A stretch of 57,581 nucleotides of DNA from Petrachloros mirabilis ULC683 (GTDB lineage: Bacteria > Cyanobacteriota > Cyanobacteriia > Thermosynechococcales > Thermosynechococcaceae). The translations under genes and the position numbers were made by a program. The stretch is taken from the NCBI RefSeq assembly GCF_009939295.1, contig NZ_WVIC01000029.1:1-57581 (forward strand). Reading direction: 5' to 3'. Under the pieces are notes generated by a model. That model did no database searches. It was not told the DNA's origin and was given only the letters and a program-made list of their open reading frames with translations. Every line of letters begins with the position of its first letter. Position 1 is the first letter of the stretch. Shown one piece after another: positions 33,140-41,659 of this stretch.

Positions 33140-33506
33140 CGGAAACTTAACCTACAAGCGAGGAGAGATATGGTGGGTTGATCTAAAACCTGTTATTGGT
33201 CATGAAACCGACAAAGAACGCCCTTGTCTGATCTTGCAGAACGATATTGGCAACCAAAATGTTACAACGACAATAGTTGCCCCCTTGTTGCCTGGAACAA
33301 AGACTTATCCATTCGTCGTAAATATTAAACCAACCTCGCAGAATAGACTAAATGGAAATCGACATATCAACTTAAGTCAAATGAGGGCTGTAGATGCTCA
33401 GAGAATCAAGAACAAACAAGGTACTTTAGAAGAGATCTATTGGGAAGAAATCGAGAAAGCAGTATGTATTGAGCTTGGTTTCAGTGTAGCGTTTAAATCC
33501 TCGTAG
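33132..33506 (+). CDS. mazF: MazF/PemK-family mRNA interferase toxin
   Basis: A 124-residue endoribonuclease toxin. YKRGEIWWVDLKPVIGHETD is the N-terminal strand and loop, KERPCLILQNDIGN the conserved R-P strand, TTTIVAPLLPG the next strand carrying the Thr/Ser site, and NINLSQM-like HINLSQMRAVDAQRI the family motif. Inhibition by the RHH protein encoded upstream is expected. It ends three bases before the next attC-like site, a spacing typical of integron cassettes, which usually carry one or two genes and little else. Confidence 0.92.
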   Translation: MPNGNLTYKRGEIWWVDLKPVIGHETDKERPCLILQNDIGNQNVTTTIVAPLLPGTKTYPFVVNIKPTSQNRLNGNRHINLSQMRAVDAQRIKNKQGTLEEIYWEEIEKAVCIELGFSVAFKSS

Positions 33507-33509
33507 CTT

Positions 33510-33599
33510 GCCTAACAAGCGACTGCATTCGGAACGGTTTTTCCAACTGTTTTATGCTGCAAAGTTGAGTACTATCCGGTGAGCCGCCAGCCGTTAGAC
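33510..33599 (+). other. attC-like integron recombination site 2
   Basis: A 90-bp element with GCCTAAC (33510-33516) and GTTAGAC (33593-33599) boxes. After the left box the sequence AAGCGACTGCATTCGG resembles typical attC left arms, and the right arm CCGGTGAGCCGCCAGCC pairs with it only partly. An inner hairpin CAACT/AGTTG is present. The pairing is weaker than in site 1, but position and boxes are right: it begins three bases after the mazF stop. Confidence 0.6.
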
Positions 33600-33640
33600 T
33601 ACTAGCGTATTCAGTTCTCTGAAAAGCTCTCTGACTACAT

Positions 33641-33774
33641 CAGGGTCATTTCATTCTAGGTTTAGGCAACGAGTTTAGGTAATTCCAGCCACAGATCGAT
33701 CAAATTCCTGATACCTATAATGGCGTATTCTCGTAGAGGCATAAAGCTTCAGAATTTAGAATGAAACAGCCCTG
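33641..33774. mobile_element. MITE with 18-bp terminal inverted repeats and 10-bp target duplication
   Basis: CAGGGTCATTTCATTCTA (33641-33658) and TAGAATGAAACAGCCCTG (33757-33774) are inverted repeats with two mismatches. The element (134 bp) is flanked on both sides by CTGACTACAT (33631-33640 and 33775-33784), a perfect 10-bp direct repeat, so it is a recent insertion with a visible target duplication. No coding capacity. It probably depends on a transposase elsewhere; 10-12-bp duplications are typical of IS4-type elements. Confidence 0.82.
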
Positions 33775-33967
33775 CTGACTACATATAGCAATCCTAATTG
33801 AGACAAAAACTGATAATATATAAGCATTGTCATTTAATATTACTTAATTACTGGGAATGCACAAGTCCTGCATTACAAAATGGAAGAACAAATTTGAAGC
33901 ACGCGTTGCTGTACTCTCCCTGTCTAGCTAGGAATTCGAGCTGATCGACGGCACACATGCTTAGTGG

Positions 33968-33984
33968 TTTTGTCAGTCAACCAG
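33968..33984 (+). repeat. Solitary TTTTGTCAGTCAACCAG end
   Basis: Third identical copy of the 17-bp end of element D, directly before the tnpB remnant. No left partner was found within a few hundred bases. Confidence 0.6.
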
Positions 33985-33991
33985 GGTGTGA

Positions 33992-34264
33992 CGGTCTAAC
34001 CAGTACGAGTTAGCAACGTTTGCCAACGACAAGCAGTACAGCGCTGATCTCAGTGCAAGCTACAATATCGCGGCTCGATACCTGGCTTACAAACTAAAGC
34101 TGACCCACCGAAAGGATGGGCAGGTAGCGAAAGGCAAAAGTTCCTGCGCGAGAATGCTGGTCACCCTCTCTCTGCTATGGGATTGGCGGATCCGCTTGTG
34201 GACGCGAAGCGTCATGAGCGGAGCATTCACTCCTACCCTCACTGATATAAGAGATTATGGATGA
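33992..34264 (+). pseudogene. Remnant of a TnpB (IS200/IS605-type) nuclease gene
   Basis: A plus-strand open frame without a start encodes about 90 residues including QYSADLSASYNIAARYLAYK. The D-x-SAS-x-NIA pattern is the RuvC-III motif and C-terminal end of TnpB, the RNA-guided nuclease of IS200/IS605 elements. The rest of the protein, its zinc finger and RuvC-I/II are gone, and the frame is closed by TGA at 33989-33991. It is an old scar of an insertion sequence. The 750 bp between mazF and the YihY gene hold no functional gene. Confidence 0.68.
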
Positions 34265-34311
34265 CAGGGGTTTCCGGTGAGGTCATCCTGGCAGCAGTCT
34301 GTGGAGATGAC

Positions 34312-35295
34312 ATGAATTTTCGTCGTTTATGGCCAATTCGATTCTGGGAAACCTGTGGGGGACTCTGGCGACAGTGGTTCCCTCGCTTGACATCTGGAAT
34401 CACGCCCTGGACCTATGTCTTGCATCTTTGTCGGTGGTCAACGCTCTATCGATCAGGGTGTAAAGCGCTGGAGAATCGTCTGCCTGGTCTGGCGTCGGAG
34501 ATGGCATACAATACAATGCTGTCTTTTTTTCCGGCTATTCTGGTGCTGTTGACGGCGATTGGGTTGTTCGGCTCGGCTACAGAGGCGACATTTCAAGATC
34601 TGATGACGCAGTTGGGTGAGGCCGCGCCTACGGATGTGGTGCAGTTGATCGAGTCGGGGGTGCGATCGCAACTCTACCAGACCCAGAGCCGCAGTTTATT
34701 TTCGATCAGTTTTGTAGCCGCCATCTGGATTGCTTCGAGCGGTGTTAACTGCGCCATGTACGCCCTAGATCGAATTCATCAGACCCCCCCTCAGCAAACG
34801 CGCCCCTTTTGGCGGGCTCGACTGGTGGCCATTGGCTTAACCTTGGGAACCATCTTGCTTTTAACCCTGGCTTCATTTTTAGTGCTCATCAGTGGCATTA
34901 TCGTGCGATTGATTGCTAACCGGGTTCCTGAGTTGGCGGTCTTGGCCACTGCATGGGACTGGCTCACCTGGCCCCTAGCCATAGGCATGGTCATTCTGGG
35001 GGCAGCCTTTCTCTATCGCTATGGCCCCAGTCGATGGTATCAAGATGTGCCCATTTTGCCGGGTGCACTCCTAGCGTCGCTGATGTGGCTTGGAGTTTCT
35101 AGCCTTTTTCGTCTCTACGTGGCCAACTTTGGAGCCTATAACCGCATCTACGGCACCATCGGTACGGTGATTATTTTGCTGCTCTGGCTGTACTGGAGTT
35201 CCCTGGCTCTGTTGCTGGGTGCCCAGGTGAATGTCACGGTTTCCCAAGGTGTGCGGCGCAAACGACTTCGGATGCAAGGTCATTCTTACCATTAA
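34312..35295 (+). CDS. YihY/BrkB family membrane protein
   Basis: A 327-residue inner-membrane protein with about six helices. It has the family's LASEMAYNTMLSFFPAILVL near residue 65, FVAAIWIASSGVNCAMYALD in the middle, and NFGAYNRIYGTIGTVIILLL near 275, the conserved YG-x-G motif. Members were once called ribonuclease BN or BrkB; the function is not settled, and a lipid- or envelope-related transport role is proposed. I choose ATG 34312 (MNFRRLWPIRF), preceded by GGAG at five bases; the frame is open to an ATG at 34261 that overlaps the tnpB remnant. Confidence 0.88.
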   Translation: MNFRRLWPIRFWETCGGLWRQWFPRLTSGITPWTYVLHLCRWSTLYRSGCKALENRLPGLASEMAYNTMLSFFPAILVLLTAIGLFGSATEATFQDLMTQLGEAAPTDVVQLIESGVRSQLYQTQSRSLFSISFVAAIWIASSGVNCAMYALDRIHQTPPQQTRPFWRARLVAIGLTLGTILLLTLASFLVLISGIIVRLIANRVPELAVLATAWDWLTWPLAIGMVILGAAFLYRYGPSRWYQDVPILPGALLASLMWLGVSSLFRLYVANFGAYNRIYGTIGTVIILLLWLYWSSLALLLGAQVNVTVSQGVRRKRLRMQGHSYH

Positions 35296-35394
35296 GTTGA
35301 GGCATAAATTTACAGAGCGCTACTCAAACCGCCCCTAAGATTCTCAAGCAATCATATCGAGAGTCATCAGAAAAAATACATTACATTATTTGAT

Positions 35395-35781
35395 CTAGGT
35401 CTCTCTAGCGCTGGTGCTGGGGGAGGTGTACCAATATGCCCATGCTATCAATACAAACTGAAGTGGTAGTCTGAGCCAGAGGACTAGGGCACTAAGATCT
35501 GGGTAAAGCTCTGAGTTGAGAGCCATGTGGATATTAGCGGGAAAAACTGCAATCAGTAAGGCAATCAAGCCCCATGCCGCGACAGGCATAAACTTTGGTA
35601 CGAGTAGCAGCAATCCCAGGACAATTTCGAACAATCCGCTGAGGTAAACCAGCTCCAAGTGCCAAGGTAAATAGGGGGGCATAATATTCAAGTAGAAATC
35701 CGCATTGACAAAGTGATTCACCCCAGCCACCACAAAGAATGCAGTCAATACGTATTTTAAGAACAGCTTAGCTTTATGCAT
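35395..35781 (-). CDS. DoxX-family membrane protein
   Basis: A 128-residue protein with four membrane helices (about 8-25, 45-62, 68-85, 100-118). AFFVVAGVNHFVNADFYLNI, then YLSGLFEIVLGLLLLVP is the DoxX-like arrangement with a conserved Gly-Leu-x-Glu. The biochemical role of this family is poorly known, with links to oxidative stress and quinone-related oxidation. It converges with the YihY gene and diverges from the esterase gene. No operon partner. Confidence 0.8.
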   Translation of the reverse strand: MHKAKLFLKYVLTAFFVVAGVNHFVNADFYLNIMPPYLPWHLELVYLSGLFEIVLGLLLLVPKFMPVAAWGLIALLIAVFPANIHMALNSELYPDLSALVLWLRLPLQFVLIAWAYWYTSPSTSARET

Positions 35782-35897
35782 AGGTATTAGCCTAGCGTTT
35801 TTAGGCAGCGAATAAAATACTTCAGAGAACGATGCCCCGCTGGGTAATCGGTAGGATCTAGGATGCGAATAGATGCAAGCATGTTAGGAAACCCAGT

Positions 35898-37136
35898 ATG
35901 CGTCCTACTAGGCGAATCTTTAATCAAGCCCACGGCTTCATGAGTGCCTATTGGGTTCAGGTCTTGATTTGGCTTTTGGCGGGGGGAAGTGTCTTATTGA
36001 GCATTTGGATTGTCTTGCCAGCACCAACTCGGTTTTTGCTGCCATTGGGGGTGGTGATGCCAGAGGTGAGTCCTTGGCTGGTTGCTTTAAGTGGAATCTC
36101 TCTTGTGGCCGTCCTCTTCACCCAGTCTCAAGCGAAACTAGCCAGTCTAGCCTTGGTCTTTGCCTTATTGCTGAGCCTGCTGCCGTTGATCCAGTTTCCA
36201 GCGGCAAATGCTCGCATGGCCACCGAAATGCAGTCCGTGCTGGGGTCAGACTACTTAAGCCAAATTCCCAGATCATTACAGGGGCGGATGCGATCGCATT
36301 CCTTTCAATTGCAGGATATATGGGGGGGCATTGCCCTAGCGCCTATATCGATAGAGCGGGGACTGGTGTTTGCCGAACCGGATGGGGTTCCCCTGAAGCT
36401 CAACGTTTACCGTCCGACAACTGCGAGTAACTATCCCACCCTCGTGATTATTTATGGAGGCGCTTGGCAAGGGGGTACTCCCAACAGCCACGAGACCTTT
36501 AGCCGCTATATTGCTGCCCAGGGTTATACCGTGGTTGCCATTGACTATCGCCATGCCCCTCAGTATCTTTTTCCATCTCAACTAGAAGATGTGCAAACAG
36601 CTCTGACGTACCTAAAACTCCATGCTGCGGCACTCGGGATTGACCTGACTCGACTTGCCTTAATGGGCCGATCTGCGGGGGCACAATTAGCTACCATTGC
36701 TGCCTACCAACAATCGCAAAGCCTCCCGATTCGCGCCGTGATTAATTATTATGGGCCGGTAGATTTAAGGGCAGGCTACGACCACCCCCCAGTCCCAGAC
36801 CCGATTGAGGCTCGCACTGTACTCAAAGCCTTTCTGGGAGGCTCTCCTGATCAGGTTCCTGACTTGTACCGTCAGGCATCCCCGATTCATTACGTCAGAC
36901 CCCATTTACCCCCAACCCTCTTGGTGTATGCAGGACGCGATCATGTAGTAGAGCCGCGTTTTGGGCGGCAACTGCAAAGCCAACTCCAAGTCAAGGGCAA
37001 TCAAGCTGTCTTGATAGAAGTGCCCTGGTCTGAGCATGCCTTTGATCTTCTCTTTAATGGAGTCGGTAATCAGATGGCGCTGTACTACACCGAGCGCTTC
37101 TTAGCCTGGGCTCTGTACTCCAGATTTGAAAATTGA
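35898..37136 (+). CDS. Membrane-anchored alpha/beta-hydrolase (esterase/lipase)
   Basis: A 412-residue protein with three predicted N-terminal membrane helices (about 18-35, 50-66, 72-90), then an alpha/beta hydrolase domain from about 150. The oxyanion-hole strand is VIIYGGAWQGG, the nucleophile elbow GRSAGAQLA (Ser), and the remaining triad members are probably Asp in AGRDHVVEP and His in WSEHAFDLL. This is the layout of HSL/BD-FAE-type esterases. The substrate is unknown; membrane tethering suggests lipids or cell-wall esters. Its stop lies 38 bp from the end of the convergent bchH-like gene. Confidence 0.88.
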   Translation: MRPTRRIFNQAHGFMSAYWVQVLIWLLAGGSVLLSIWIVLPAPTRFLLPLGVVMPEVSPWLVALSGISLVAVLFTQSQAKLASLALVFALLLSLLPLIQFPAANARMATEMQSVLGSDYLSQIPRSLQGRMRSHSFQLQDIWGGIALAPISIERGLVFAEPDGVPLKLNVYRPTTASNYPTLVIIYGGAWQGGTPNSHETFSRYIAAQGYTVVAIDYRHAPQYLFPSQLEDVQTALTYLKLHAAALGIDLTRLALMGRSAGAQLATIAAYQQSQSLPIRAVINYYGPVDLRAGYDHPPVPDPIEARTVLKAFLGGSPDQVPDLYRQASPIHYVRPHLPPTLLVYAGRDHVVEPRFGRQLQSQLQVKGNQAVLIEVPWSEHAFDLLFNGVGNQMALYYTERFLAWALYSRFEN

Positions 37137-37174
37137 TCTGCCAGCCAGGGTTTAGCCCTGGTTTCAAGTGCAGC

Positions 37175-40100
37175 TCAGCGTTGCTGGATGCCTTCAAGTT
37201 CTGCATCGGCGATCGCATACAGTGCCCGCAGTTGTTCCAACTTGTCGGGGTCTGGGTGCCAGAAGCCGCGCCCGTGGGCTTCCAGCATTCGCCCGACGAT
37301 GTTACGAAAGGCTTCTGGGTTGGCCTCCCGTAGGCGTTGAGCCATCTCAGCATCCAGGGCATAGGTATCGGCAGCTTGATCGTAGACCCATCCTTCCTGG
37401 AAGCGGGTGGTGCCGCTCCAGCCCATGAGGGCCGTCATCCGCTGAGATATTTCGTAGGCTCCGCCAGAGCCCTGACGAGCCATGGCTTCAGCCCACTTGG
37501 GGTTGAGGAGCTTGGTGCGATACTCCAGACGCAGCAGGTCTTCTAGTTTGCGGGGGGTGGTGTCTTTGGAGAAGCTTTCCACGAAGCTGGCGGTAATTTT
37601 CTGACCCTGCTGCTGCTCGGCGGCTTGTTTCAGGGCACCGGTGTTGGCGTAGTATTCCTGAATATCGGTGAGGCCATATTCCACTGAGTCAATTTGCTGC
37701 ACCACCCGCCCGGTGCTGTTGAGCAGGGTTTGCAGCACTTCGGGTCGAGCCTGACCCTTGTCCTGGCGACCGTAGCTAAAGGTGTTGCGATCGCGCCAAG
37801 TCTGAGCCAGTTCTTTCTCCGATTCCCAGGTGCCATCGGTGATCCGCTCATTCACCAGGGAGCCAAAGTCCCCGGCGGGGTTAGAAAACAGCCGCGCTGA
37901 GGGATTGCTAACCCCCTGAGCTTGGAGCGCCCGGGCATGTTTGCGAATAAAGTTCTGGTCTTCGGGTTCCTCTGCGCTAGCCGCCCGGGCAAATAAATCA
38001 TCCAATAGCTCCAGGATGTTGACAAAGCTGTCTCGAAAAATGCCGGAGAGGTTGGCCAGAATGTCGATGCGGGGGTGATCTAGCTCGGTCAGGGGGCGCA
38101 GCTCATAGCGCACCACCCGCCCCGTTCCTTCTTGAAGGGGTTCGGCCCCCACCAGCTCCAACAGAATGCCCAGAGACTCGCCTCGGGTTTTAATGGCATC
38201 CAGCCCCCAGAGCATCACCGCCACGGTTTCGGGATAGGTGCCCTGCTCCGCCTGGTGCTGAGCCAGAATCTTGTGGGCAATTTCCCGACCCCGAGCATAG
38301 GCTGCCGGGGAGGGCATCCGGTAGGGATCCAGGGCATGGATATTGCGACCGGTGGGCAAAACGCCGGGGCCATCGCGGAGGAGGTCGCCCCCCGGTGCTG
38401 GGGGAATATATTCCCCGTTGAGGCCGCGCAGGAGATGGGTGAGTTCATCGGGGGTCTGGGCGAGGCGATCGCGGATCTCCAGAGCCGTGTTCAGTAGGGC
38501 GAGATCGCAGCGATCCCCCCAGATGGAGCGGATGGCATCGCCCTCCTGACCCGTGGCTATGGCTGCGATCGCCCCCTCCGGCAACCGCTCTTCAAAGTAA
38601 GCCCGCAGGTAGCTAGCCAGCGCCTCCTGATCGGGAGGCGTACCCAGAACATGTAGCCCTGCCGAGAACAGCCGATTTTCCAGGACTTGCAAATAGTCGT
38701 AGACCGTCACCAAGTAGCGATTAAAGGCCGAGACACTAAACAGCCGCATGTTTTCTGGAGTAAATTCAATCCCCAGTTTCTGGGCCTCGGGCAAAGGACA
38801 GTCGGCCTCGATGCCCGCATCCACAATCTTTTTGCAGATGGCTTCCCGCAGGATCGCATTTTTCTGGGGATCTTCGCGGTACTCGGTGATCAAATCCCGC
38901 AAGACCGCCAGCTCCTTGTACAGCTCCGCCCGACCGTAGGGAGGCACATTATGGGAAATCAGCACGCCATAGCCCCGCCGCTTGGCCAGCATCGACTCGG
39001 AGGGATTATTGGCCGCATAGAGGTAGAGATTGGGCAAATTTCCCAGGAGCACATCTGGCCAGGAATAGCCCGTATTTCCCAGGGGGGCACCGGGCAGCCA
39101 CTCCACAGTGCCGTGCATGCCAAAGTGGATCACCGCATCGGCCTGGAACTCGTGCTGGAGCCACTGATAAAAGGCCGCATATTGAGGATGAGGGGTCATA
39201 TCCCGCTCAAACATCAGCCGCATTGGATCCCCGGCAATTCCCAGGGGGGGCTGCACCCCAATCCAGACATTGCCCAAAGAGATGCCCCCCACCCAAAAGC
39301 GATCGCCATCGGTTTTAATGCCGGTGTCCGTCAGGGATTGCCACTGCTGTTCAATGCGGTGGGTGAGCAAATAGCCCAGCCATTTTTCCAGCTTCCGTAC
39401 CGGTACCGTGGCTAGGGCCTGGCGCTGCTCATAGGCTGGCACCGAACCGGGCTGATCGGCATAGGCATTGTCGGCGGCCTGCACCTGGGCAATCAACGCC
39501 TCGCCGTCGGCAGGCAGATCGCCCACGGTATAGCCCTGAGCCTTGAGGGCATGCAGGAGCTTGATCAGCGACTGGGGCACATTCAGCAGGGCCGCGGTGC
39601 CCGTCGCCCCATATCCCGGCGGGAACCCGTACAGCAAAATGGCAATCTTGCGCTCGGCCACAGGCTTGCGGCGCAGAGCAATCCAGCGCTTCAGCCGCCC
39701 TGTGAGCCGCTGTACCCGCTCCGGTATCAGATAAATATCATTGCCCACCAGTCCCCCCAGGGGAATGGTGTCGATGGCCCCATCCAGTTCTGGCAGGGCG
39801 TACAGCACCACACTTTGGAGACCGCCAATGCCCTGGCGCGTCCAGGAGTGAATATCCTGAATCAGCAGGGGAGCGGCAATCACATAGGGCACATTCTTGG
39901 CCTGAAGAATACGCTGAGCCACTGCCACCTGTCGCCCCGCCTCCATGGAGCCTGCAGGCCCCCCCACCAGCGGAAACCCAATGGTGGAGACAATGGCATC
40001 CACTGCCACTGCCTCCGGCGAGAGAGAGGGAAGCTCCACCTGCCCCTGGAGCCGCTGCTGTTGCTCATAAATCGTGGTCATCCAGTCGCGCACCGCCACA

Positions 40101-40927
40101 TGCCCCTCAACGCCGTTGATAAAGATGGGGATGGGAACCAGTTGAGCAGCCTCAAAATGACGAATCAACTGGGGAATATAGGGCTGGTGGGTAATCACAT
40201 GCTTGCGGTAGAGGAGAATGCCCACCGTCGGCCAATCCTCGGAGTCGGTATAGGTTTGGCGATACCAGTGCAGATAGGCTTGGGGCGATGCGAAATAGCC
40301 CGTGGCGTCCGGATGCAACAGCCCCATATTGGGCGTCTCTGTGGGCGGGGGAATCTCACCCACAGAGAGTCCTAAGTATTTCTCGGCTAGCACCCAGAAC
40401 AGCGCTGCTACATTTTCTGGGCCGCCCGCATTCCAGTAGCCATAGATAATCAGCCAGTTACGTAGGTCTTGCACCTTTTGCACGGGCACATATTTGAGCA
40501 GTTTGGGGCCGGCTTTTAAGAAACTGAGGTAGCCAGCTAGTTTGTCTTCTTCCCGACCGCTGCTGAACTTGTCCAGAATAAACTTGACCGGTTTGGGCAT
40601 TCCCTTGGGGCGATCGCCAATGGCAAAGTGACCCAGTTGGGTGGTACTCATCAGCTCCAACGCTGACTCAAACACTAGGCGGATGGGGATAGATTGGATG
40701 CGATCGCGCAGCTCCATCACCTGGTCATAGTCAAACAACAAACTGGCAAAAAACACATCGGCTCCGTCTAGAGCTTGCCAGATCGTGTCTGGATCGGTTG
40801 CTAGGCTGCGATCGCTAAATACTCGAATCTCTAGATCTGGGCAGCCCAACTGAGCCTGCTGAGCCGCCTGTTGATATAACTCCAGGTTAAAGGACTCAAA
40901 TCCAGCAATCAGAACAATTCGTGCCAT
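37175..40927 (-). CDS. bchH: Magnesium chelatase subunit H-like protein (BchH/ChlH/CobN superfamily)
   Basis: A 1250-residue porphyrin-binding large subunit. It starts MARIVLIAGFESFNLELYQQ, shorter than the usual ChlH N-terminus. The CobN/Mg-chelatase domain begins near 180. Conserved stretches include GMHGTVEWLPG, TGRNIHALDPYRMPSPAA, PETVAVMLWGLDAIKTRGES and GWSGTTRFQEGWVYDQAADT. In the chelatase, subunit H binds protoporphyrin while the I/D ATPase inserts Mg(2+). Cyanobacteria usually also have a longer ChlH of about 1330 residues, so this is probably a second, BchH-type paralog; a cobalt chelatase role cannot be excluded. No chlI or chlD is adjacent. Confidence 0.87.
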   Translation of the reverse strand: MARIVLIAGFESFNLELYQQAAQQAQLGCPDLEIRVFSDRSLATDPDTIWQALDGADVFFASLLFDYDQVMELRDRIQSIPIRLVFESALELMSTTQLGHFAIGDRPKGMPKPVKFILDKFSSGREEDKLAGYLSFLKAGPKLLKYVPVQKVQDLRNWLIIYGYWNAGGPENVAALFWVLAEKYLGLSVGEIPPPTETPNMGLLHPDATGYFASPQAYLHWYRQTYTDSEDWPTVGILLYRKHVITHQPYIPQLIRHFEAAQLVPIPIFINGVEGHVAVRDWMTTIYEQQQRLQGQVELPSLSPEAVAVDAIVSTIGFPLVGGPAGSMEAGRQVAVAQRILQAKNVPYVIAAPLLIQDIHSWTRQGIGGLQSVVLYALPELDGAIDTIPLGGLVGNDIYLIPERVQRLTGRLKRWIALRRKPVAERKIAILLYGFPPGYGATGTAALLNVPQSLIKLLHALKAQGYTVGDLPADGEALIAQVQAADNAYADQPGSVPAYEQRQALATVPVRKLEKWLGYLLTHRIEQQWQSLTDTGIKTDGDRFWVGGISLGNVWIGVQPPLGIAGDPMRLMFERDMTPHPQYAAFYQWLQHEFQADAVIHFGMHGTVEWLPGAPLGNTGYSWPDVLLGNLPNLYLYAANNPSESMLAKRRGYGVLISHNVPPYGRAELYKELAVLRDLITEYREDPQKNAILREAICKKIVDAGIEADCPLPEAQKLGIEFTPENMRLFSVSAFNRYLVTVYDYLQVLENRLFSAGLHVLGTPPDQEALASYLRAYFEERLPEGAIAAIATGQEGDAIRSIWGDRCDLALLNTALEIRDRLAQTPDELTHLLRGLNGEYIPPAPGGDLLRDGPGVLPTGRNIHALDPYRMPSPAAYARGREIAHKILAQHQAEQGTYPETVAVMLWGLDAIKTRGESLGILLELVGAEPLQEGTGRVVRYELRPLTELDHPRIDILANLSGIFRDSFVNILELLDDLFARAASAEEPEDQNFIRKHARALQAQGVSNPSARLFSNPAGDFGSLVNERITDGTWESEKELAQTWRDRNTFSYGRQDKGQARPEVLQTLLNSTGRVVQQIDSVEYGLTDIQEYYANTGALKQAAEQQQGQKITASFVESFSKDTTPRKLEDLLRLEYRTKLLNPKWAEAMARQGSGGAYEISQRMTALMGWSGTTRFQEGWVYDQAADTYALDAEMAQRLREANPEAFRNIVGRMLEAHGRGFWHPDPDKLEQLRALYAIADAELEGIQQR

Positions 40928-41084
40928 GCCACCCTTGCCGTCTGTGCAGCCTACCCTTAAATTCTGACACTCTTCCCTACCAATTGCGGGGAAATCCGGT
41001 TGTTTAGGGTTTTAAGGCAGACAGCCGCAAGTTGGTGACTGATGTCCTTAGTGGTATTTTTCCGCGCTGGGTTTGAGCATCGCT

Positions 41085-41579
41085 TCACAGCTTCGGTTGG
41101 TGATTTCGAGTTGTACGTTGAGATGGAGGTTCAGGAAACTCGATAGCCTCTTGAAGAATTTGTTCAGTTGAGAAGGGGCAGGGTTGAGGTAGTTCTTGCG
41201 GGTTTAGGCCAGTTTCGCTGCCGAACAGGTTCAGGGCATCTTGATAGCCTTCTGCAATCGCATTAGAGAGATGAGCTTCCAAGCTAGGGTTTTCCTTCAG
41301 GTGCTTTAAAACTTGCCTGCGCTGATTGCGAATAGTGTAAAACCAACTGCTAGAACGCTGCTGAGGTTGGTAATACCACTTCAGCAGATGTCCCAGTAGC
41401 ACTCCTAAGCGATTTTCCAATTCTCGTCGTTCCTGCCTTCCCAATGTTTCGATCTCCTCAACTAGATTGAAAATATCTAATTGATCTAGCTTCCCAGAGC
41501 GCAAGTATTCAGCCTGTTGTTGCGTCCAGGCATAGAAGTCAGCATCGTAGAGCGTGTTGACATGAGGCTGAGTTTGCAT
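41085..41579 (-). CDS. DUF29 family protein
   Basis: A 164-residue DUF29 protein. The N-terminal LYDADFYAWTQQQAEYLRSG and the core DIFNLVEEIETLGRQERREL, followed by NRLGVLLGHLLKWYYQP, define this family, common in cyanobacteria and of unknown function. It is largely helical and soluble. A second family member lies at 52582-53052; both have the same IEEIE-x-L-x(3)-RREL core. The downstream 157-bp gap to the bchH-like gene shows no other gene. Confidence 0.85.
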   Translation of the reverse strand: MQTQPHVNTLYDADFYAWTQQQAEYLRSGKLDQLDIFNLVEEIETLGRQERRELENRLGVLLGHLLKWYYQPQQRSSSWFYTIRNQRRQVLKHLKENPSLEAHLSNAIAEGYQDALNLFGSETGLNPQELPQPCPFSTEQILQEAIEFPEPPSQRTTRNHQPKL

Positions 41580-41659
41580 GATTACCCCCTCTTGGCGGGT
41601 TTGCGTCCAGTTTCAGTTTAACTTGGTCGGCGGGAAGCCCCAAAGCGCATACTGCTCAA

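Noticed and set aside
33994-34000. GTCTAAC as the left box of a third attC
   Set aside because: It is the exact complement expected for the box at 33593, but no GTTRRRY box follows at a suitable distance and it lies in the tnpB remnant frame; a chance match is likely.
38687-40375. Long plus-strand frames opposite the bchH-like gene (242 and 274 codons)
   Set aside because: They are antisense shadows of a strongly conserved gene; their translations are His/Gln/Gly-rich without any domain pattern.
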